Source: an uncultured Verrucomicrobia subdivision 3 bacterium
GTDB lineage: Bacteria > Verrucomicrobiota > Verrucomicrobiae > Limisphaerales > UBA11358
DNA: 17,028 bases
Assembly: GCA_903847285.1 (NCBI GenBank)
Contig: CAINDH010000255.1
Location: 1-17,028 of the forward strand
Direction: 5' to 3'
Shown: piece after piece, positions 13,300-17,028 of the stretch
Layout of the letters: every line of letters starts with the position of its first letter
Numbering within the stretch: position 1 is the stretch's first letter
Made by a program: the position numbers and the translations under genes
Notes under the pieces: model-generated
Database searches by the model: none
What the model saw: only the letters and a program-made list of their open reading frames with translations
What the model was told of the DNA's origin: nothing

Positions 13300-15147
13300 T
13301 CACTCCTCCACCGGCACGACAAGACTATCCATGATGTAATCTTTCCGCTCGGGCGTGTTCTTGCCCATGTAGAAATCAAAAATCTGCCCGGACTCAGTGC
13401 GCGGGGCGTATTCTACTTTGCTCGTCCGCATTTCTTTGCCGATGAATTGCTGGAATTCTTTCGGTGAAATTTCCCCGAGACCTTTGAAGCGGGTGATCTC
13501 CGGTTTGCCGCCGAGCTTTGTCACCGCTGTGTCGCGCTCGGTTTCACTGTAGCAATAAATCGTCTCAGACTTGTTGCGGACACGGAACAACGGCGTTTCC
13601 AAAATATAAACGTGACCGTCGTGGACGAGTTGCTCAAAAAATTTGAAGAAGTAGGTGATCATCAAGTTGCGGATGTGCAAGCCGTCCACGTCCGCGTCCG
13701 TGGCGAGAATCACCCTGTCGAAACGCAGCCCATCGGTGTTGTCCTCGATGTTCAGCGACTGCATGAGATTATACATCTCATCGTTTTTATACATCACGTC
13801 GCGCTTGAGATCCCAGACGTTGAGCGGCTTTCCCTTGAGCACAAACACGGCCTGATTGTTCACGTCGCGACAGCTCGTGATGGAACCGGCGGCGGACTGA
13901 CCTTCGCAGATGAAAACCATCGTGCCCTTGCCTTTTTCCTTCTTCTTGTCGAAATGATTTTTGCAGTCCTTCAACTGGGGGATGCGCAGCGTGATCGACT
14001 TCGCACGGTCACGCGCCAGCTTCTTCACATTCTGTAATTCCTTCCGCAACTCCTGCGTGTCCTTGACCTTCGCAATGATCGTCTCGGCGATAGTTTTATT
14101 GCGTTGGAAAAAATGCAGCAACTCCTCGCGCACATTGTTGACGAGTTCGGTGCGGATTTCCGTGTTGCCCAATTTGTTCTTTGTCTGCGACTCGAACATC
14201 GGGTCTTTCAGGCGAATCGCTACCGCGCCAACCATCGCCTCGCGCACATCATCGCCTTCGAACTTGCCGTTACAATACTCGTTCACCGCTTTCAGCAAAC
14301 CTTCACGAAATGCGCTCAAATGCGTGCCGCCATCGCTGGTGAACTGGCCGTTGACGAATGAGAAAAATGTTTCGCCATAGCGCGAATTGCTGTGGGTGAA
14401 GCAGAACTCCAGCGTCTTGCCGGAGTAATGCAGCGGAGAATACAATGGCTCGCTCCCGTCCACGCCCAGCTCTTCCATTACCAAATCCATCAGGCCGTGG
14501 CGGGACTGAAACACTTTCGGCTCGGCAAACGTCGGCGTGTTGAGAATCAACTTCAGCCCTGTGTTCAAATAGCTGTAATGCCGCAGCCGCCGCTCAACAT
14601 ATTCCATCTTGAATTCACTGCTCTTGAAAATTTCCTCGTCCGGCTCAAACTCAATGAACGTGCCATTCGGCTCCTTCGTTTTTCCGGTCTCTTCTTTTTT
14701 TAATTTACCGATCTTGAAGCTCGCCTCGGAAAATTCGCCATCGCGATGGCTTCGAACAAAAAAGTTTTTCGAAAGAGCATTGACGGCCTTCGTGCCGACA
14801 CCGTTCAAGCCGACGCTGAATTGAAAGACGTCGTCGTTGTATTTCGCGCCGGTATTTATTTTGGAAACACAGTCCACGACCTTGCCGAGCGGAATGCCGC
14901 GACCGTAATCGCGCACGGAAACCTTGTTGCCATCGAGCGTGATCTCGACCTCTTTGCCGTTGCCCATGATGAATTCATCAACGGCATTGTCCACGACCTC
15001 CTTGAGCAAAACGTAGCAGCCGTCGTCCGGATGCGCGCCTGTGCCGATGCGCCCGATATACATCCCGGTGCGGAGGCGGATATGTTCGAGCGACGACAGC
15101 GTTTTGATTTTGCTTTCGTCGTAAATGTTCTTCGATTTTTCAGCCAT
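13300..15147 (-). CDS. Type IIA DNA topoisomerase subunit B (ParE/GyrB-like)
   Basis: The 615-residue protein is an ATPase/TOPRIM subunit of a type II topoisomerase, which passes one duplex through another to relax supercoils or unlink chromosomes. The GHKL ATP site is visible: E50 and N54 in KEVVDNAVDE, DYGRGIP (80-86) and VGLNGVGTKAVNALS (112-126). The transducer region has QTKNKLG (321-327). The TOPRIM domain has EGQSAAGS (415-422), DADVDG (484-489) and the RFKGLGEI box (553-560). The length and compact C-terminus favour the short ParE-like form over the long proteobacterial GyrB. No GyrA/ParC gene accompanies it here. The ATG at 15147 gives the expected N-terminus, with DESKIKTLSSLEHIRLRTGMYIG following. 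No Shine-Dalgarno is visible. Confidence 0.95.
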   Translation of the reverse strand: MAEKSKNIYDESKIKTLSSLEHIRLRTGMYIGRIGTGAHPDDGCYVLLKEVVDNAVDEFIMGNGKEVEITLDGNKVSVRDYGRGIPLGKVVDCVSKINTGAKYNDDVFQFSVGLNGVGTKAVNALSKNFFVRSHRDGEFSEASFKIGKLKKEETGKTKEPNGTFIEFEPDEEIFKSSEFKMEYVERRLRHYSYLNTGLKLILNTPTFAEPKVFQSRHGLMDLVMEELGVDGSEPLYSPLHYSGKTLEFCFTHSNSRYGETFFSFVNGQFTSDGGTHLSAFREGLLKAVNEYCNGKFEGDDVREAMVGAVAIRLKDPMFESQTKNKLGNTEIRTELVNNVREELLHFFQRNKTIAETIIAKVKDTQELRKELQNVKKLARDRAKSITLRIPQLKDCKNHFDKKKEKGKGTMVFICEGQSAAGSITSCRDVNNQAVFVLKGKPLNVWDLKRDVMYKNDEMYNLMQSLNIEDNTDGLRFDRVILATDADVDGLHIRNLMITYFFKFFEQLVHDGHVYILETPLFRVRNKSETIYCYSETERDTAVTKLGGKPEITRFKGLGEISPKEFQQFIGKEMRTSKVEYAPRTESGQIFDFYMGKNTPERKDYIMDSLVVPVEE

Positions 15148-15222
15148 AGAAATTCGTGGCGCAGAAATTAGACGAAGCGCAGAAAATGGAAATGCGAAAG
15201 TGAGCTCGCTAAAACCCGTTTA

Positions 15223-15251
15223 TTGACAAAGCTGCGGCACGGGGTTTTCAT
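15223..15251 (+). promoter_or_regulatory. Candidate promoter of the Gfo/Idh/MocA gene
   Basis: TTGACA (15223-15228) is followed after 17 bp by TTTCAT (15246-15251), four of six matches to a -10 box. Transcription would begin close to the ATG at 15258, giving a leaderless or nearly leaderless message, consistent with the missing Shine-Dalgarno. Confidence 0.4.
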
Positions 15252-15257
15252 CCACGT

Positions 15258-16382
15258 ATGAAAATCCCCGCCGCCTATTCCTCCCGCCGCGAATTTCTCC
15301 GCCGCATCTCACTCAGTTCCGCCGCCGCCGTAGGTGCTGGCTTCGCCAATTTTGCGCCCGGCCAAACGAATGCTGTTGCTGGGGCAGCCCAGAAAAAACT
15401 CGGCGTGGCGTTGCTCGGCTTGGGCACTTACGCCACAACGCAGCTTGCGCCAGCGTTACAGGTGACCAAAAACTGTCGGCTCGCGGGAGTGGTCAGCGGA
15501 CACCCGGAGAAAATTGCGAAGTGGACCAAGGATTTTTCTCTGCCGGAGAAAAATTGCTATAGCTATGAAAATTTTGACCGCATCGCGAACAACCCCGACA
15601 TTGACATCGTCTATGTAGTGACGCCGAACACGCTACACCGCGATTTCGTGGAGCGCGCAGCGAAGGCTGGCAAACATGTCATCTGCGAGAAACCCATGGG
15701 CGGATCGGTGGCGGACTGCGACGCGATGATTGCCGCATGTAAGGCGGCAAAGGTAAAATTATCCGTGGGCTACCGGATGCACTTTGACCCGTATGTAAAA
15801 GAAATGATGAGACTGCAACGTGAAAAGGATTATGGTGATTTCATGAAGCTCACAGGGAATTTTAGCTTTGTCTTTGGCAAACGGGCTTGGCGGGTGGAAA
15901 AAAAACTCTCCGGCGGCGGGCCGTTAATGGATGTGGGCGTATACGTCATCCAGGCCGCGTGCATGGCGGCTGGCGCAACTCCGGTGGCGGTAACAGCGCA
16001 TGAAGAACCAAAGGAGCGCCCGGAATTTTTTCTCGATGTGGAGGAGGCCATCAGCTTCAAACTGGAATTTCCTAACAGCGCGATGCTCGATGCGAAAACG
16101 AGCTACAACGACCACGCCAACACGTTCCGCGCGGAGGGAGCAAAGGGCTGGATTGAATTTGTGGATAATGCCTTCAGCTATCGCGTCGGCGAAGTAAAGA
16201 CGAGCAATGGTTCGTTGAATTTCCCTATAATCAACCAACAGGCTCTGCAGATGGATGACTTCGTGGACTGCCTCCGCACCGGACGCGAGTCGGAGGTTGG
16301 CGGTGAAATGGGGCGGCGCGACTTGAAAATCATTGAAGCGATTTACGAAGCGACAAGCACAGGCAAACGGGTGGTGATTTAA
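15258..16382 (+). CDS. Tat-exported Gfo/Idh/MocA-family oxidoreductase
   Basis: The 374-residue protein begins with a twin-arginine signal: SRREFLRRI (9-17), then a hydrophobic Ala-rich segment to about residue 42, so it should be exported folded with its nucleotide bound. The mature part has the NAD(P)-binding LLGLGTYA (52-59), the family CEKPMGG motif (143-149) with the catalytic-type Lys145, and GGGPLMDVGVYVIQ (219-232) with Tyr229 in the usual active-site position. It resembles glucose-fructose oxidoreductase, a periplasmic enzyme with tightly bound NADP that oxidises and reduces sugars; the actual substrate is not readable. Length is normal. The gene is divergent from the topoisomerase gene across 110 bp and appears to be transcribed alone. 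Confidence 0.93.
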   Translation: MKIPAAYSSRREFLRRISLSSAAAVGAGFANFAPGQTNAVAGAAQKKLGVALLGLGTYATTQLAPALQVTKNCRLAGVVSGHPEKIAKWTKDFSLPEKNCYSYENFDRIANNPDIDIVYVVTPNTLHRDFVERAAKAGKHVICEKPMGGSVADCDAMIAACKAAKVKLSVGYRMHFDPYVKEMMRLQREKDYGDFMKLTGNFSFVFGKRAWRVEKKLSGGGPLMDVGVYVIQAACMAAGATPVAVTAHEEPKERPEFFLDVEEAISFKLEFPNSAMLDAKTSYNDHANTFRAEGAKGWIEFVDNAFSYRVGEVKTSNGSLNFPIINQQALQMDDFVDCLRTGRESEVGGEMGRRDLKIIEAIYEATSTGKRVVI

Positions 16383-16405
16383 AACCCAGCAAAGTCATTG
16401 CCGTT

Positions 16406-16651
16406 TTAACGAAAATCATCGCGACGATGGCGATGCCTATGCTGCAACTGTCGCTTTGAGTGCTGCCGGCGATTGGTTTGCCACCACATGAACGACAGCA
16501 AAATGACGATGATGGTCAGCGAGCAATAAATGGCGCGATGCTGAATTTCCGCCCGGCGCCAGCTAAAAATCTGCAGCGCAATGGCCGCCGCCGGCAGGAC
16601 AAAATATTTCAGCTTGCGTAGTTTGCGTAAGATTTTCTTGAGCCATCTCAT
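16406..16651 (-). CDS. Tiny hypothetical membrane protein
   Basis: The 81-residue frame starts at an ATG at 16651 with a strongly basic head (MRWLKKILRKLRKLKY). Two hydrophobic segments follow, about 17-29 and 41-57, the second followed directly by WWQTN. The tail is rich in His, Arg and Gln (QHRHRHRRDDFR). The positive-inside pattern and two helices are plausible for a small inner-membrane protein, but the family is not recognised, no ribosome binding site is seen, and the tail may be chance translation of a CGATGGCGATG-like stretch. It stands convergent to the oxidoreductase gene, 23 bp away. Confidence 0.45.
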   Translation of the reverse strand: MRWLKKILRKLRKLKYFVLPAAAIALQIFSWRRAEIQHRAIYCSLTIIVILLSFMWWQTNRRQHSKRQLQHRHRHRRDDFR

Positions 16652-16780
16652 GGATTAGGCGCAGTTGAAATGCTCAGATTCAGTGTGAAATCAGTTTGCA
16701 AAGCGGATTTTCAAGGTCAACCTAGAAAGAAGCTTAAAATTTGCGGTCTGGTTTACAGATTGAGAATCTTGTAGGAAAAA

Positions 16781-16808
16781 TGGTGCGCATAGCAGGACTT
16801 GAACCTGC
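16781..16808 (-). pseudogene. tRNA 3'-end fragment (T-arm, acceptor strand, CCA)
   Basis: Read on the - strand, the sequence gives GCAGGTTCAAGTCCTGC, a perfect T-stem of five pairs with a canonical TTCAAGT loop, then TATGCGCA and CCA. This is exactly the 3' end of a tRNA with an encoded CCA. Upstream on that strand there is no anticodon arm or D-arm, so only the 3' end is present. No acceptor partner with proper D-arm spacing is found within 100 bp. Such fragments are typically left where an element integrated into a tRNA gene. Confidence 0.75.
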
Positions 16809-16848
16809 GTTTTCTGGTTTCACGGTGTTACACATACTTGCAAATCTT

Positions 16849-17028
16849 CACGGATACCCACGGATATCCTTACGCACTGATACGATAATCATATTGCTAA
16901 ATCAACATATTATTCGCATGTTCGTGTAAATCTGCGAAATATTACCTGTGCGAATCTGTGCGCCAAGCCTGCCTGTGCGGAACTTGTGCGGTAAGAAAAT
17001 CAGGCCAGATTCTGTGCGGTTTTGTGCG
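16849..17028. repeat. Short-repeat-rich, gene-free right end
   Basis: The gene-free stretch 16652-17028 holds the tRNA fragment and then short repeats. CACGGATA occurs at 16849-16856 and 16859-16866. Six copies of TGTGCG are packed into the last 85 or so bases, in contexts such as CTGTGCGAA, CTGTGCGCC and TTGTGCGG. TTCGTGTAAATCTG at 16921-16934 matches the repeat before rsfS read on the other strand. I see no gene here. Confidence 0.6.

Noticed and set aside
16781..16877. Complete tRNA, using GTGCGTA at 16871-16877 as the 5' acceptor strand.
   Set aside because: Seven pairs are possible with two G-U pairs, but the interior has no D-arm or anticodon arm and consists partly of the CACGGATA repeats.
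16741..16929. Open frame on + with the peptide MVRIAGLEPA.
   Set aside because: This wording is the well-known false translation of the antisense of a tRNA 3' end, which is what the sequence is.

Overview
The window looks like chromosome from a moderately GC-rich, Gram-negative-type bacterium. The gene content fits Verrucomicrobiota best: a stand-alone short type IIA topoisomerase B subunit, a single-repeat PUR-like protein, a Tat-exported Gfo/Idh/MocA oxidoreductase, many starts without a Shine-Dalgarno, and small tandem repeats between genes. The lineage is an inference from style and families. No rRNA or other marker here settles it.

Layout, left to right. 1-963: the tail of an unrecognised protein, a small AT-rich membrane protein, and a small hypothetical protein whose start overlaps it. 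964-1249: a 42-bp-period repeat array. 1250-3175: a large protein with an N-terminal B12-binding domain. 3431-5192: a PIN-PhoH ATPase and a PUR-type nucleic-acid-binding protein, both on +, closed by a perfect inverted repeat that can terminate transcription from both sides. 5223-8654 (- strand): the carbon-starvation/pyruvate transporter gene cstA, then nadD, then rsfS. 8719-9015 (+): a small cysteine-rich zinc-ribbon-like protein. 9001-13224: four glycosyltransferase genes in mixed orientation, probably for lipopolysaccharide core or another surface glycan. One of them, at 11105-12109, is broken by an in-frame TAA. 13300-15147 (-): a GyrB/ParE-type topoisomerase subunit. 15258-16382 (+): a Tat-secreted oxidoreductase. 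16406-16651 (-): a tiny membrane protein. 16652-17028: no gene, but a 28-nt tRNA 3'-end remnant followed by short repeats.

Most of this is housekeeping and cell-surface biology. nadD (NAD synthesis) and rsfS (ribosome silencing) form a widely conserved pair. The glycosyltransferases probably act together on one glycan. I see no CRISPR array, transposase, integrase, toxin-antitoxin or defence cassette. The points most worth a second look are the B12 protein with an altered cobalamin motif, the nonsense-interrupted glycosyltransferase, the 42-bp repeat array, the heptamer array that abuts a start codon, and the tRNA fragment, which may mark the edge of an integrated element lying mostly beyond the right end.
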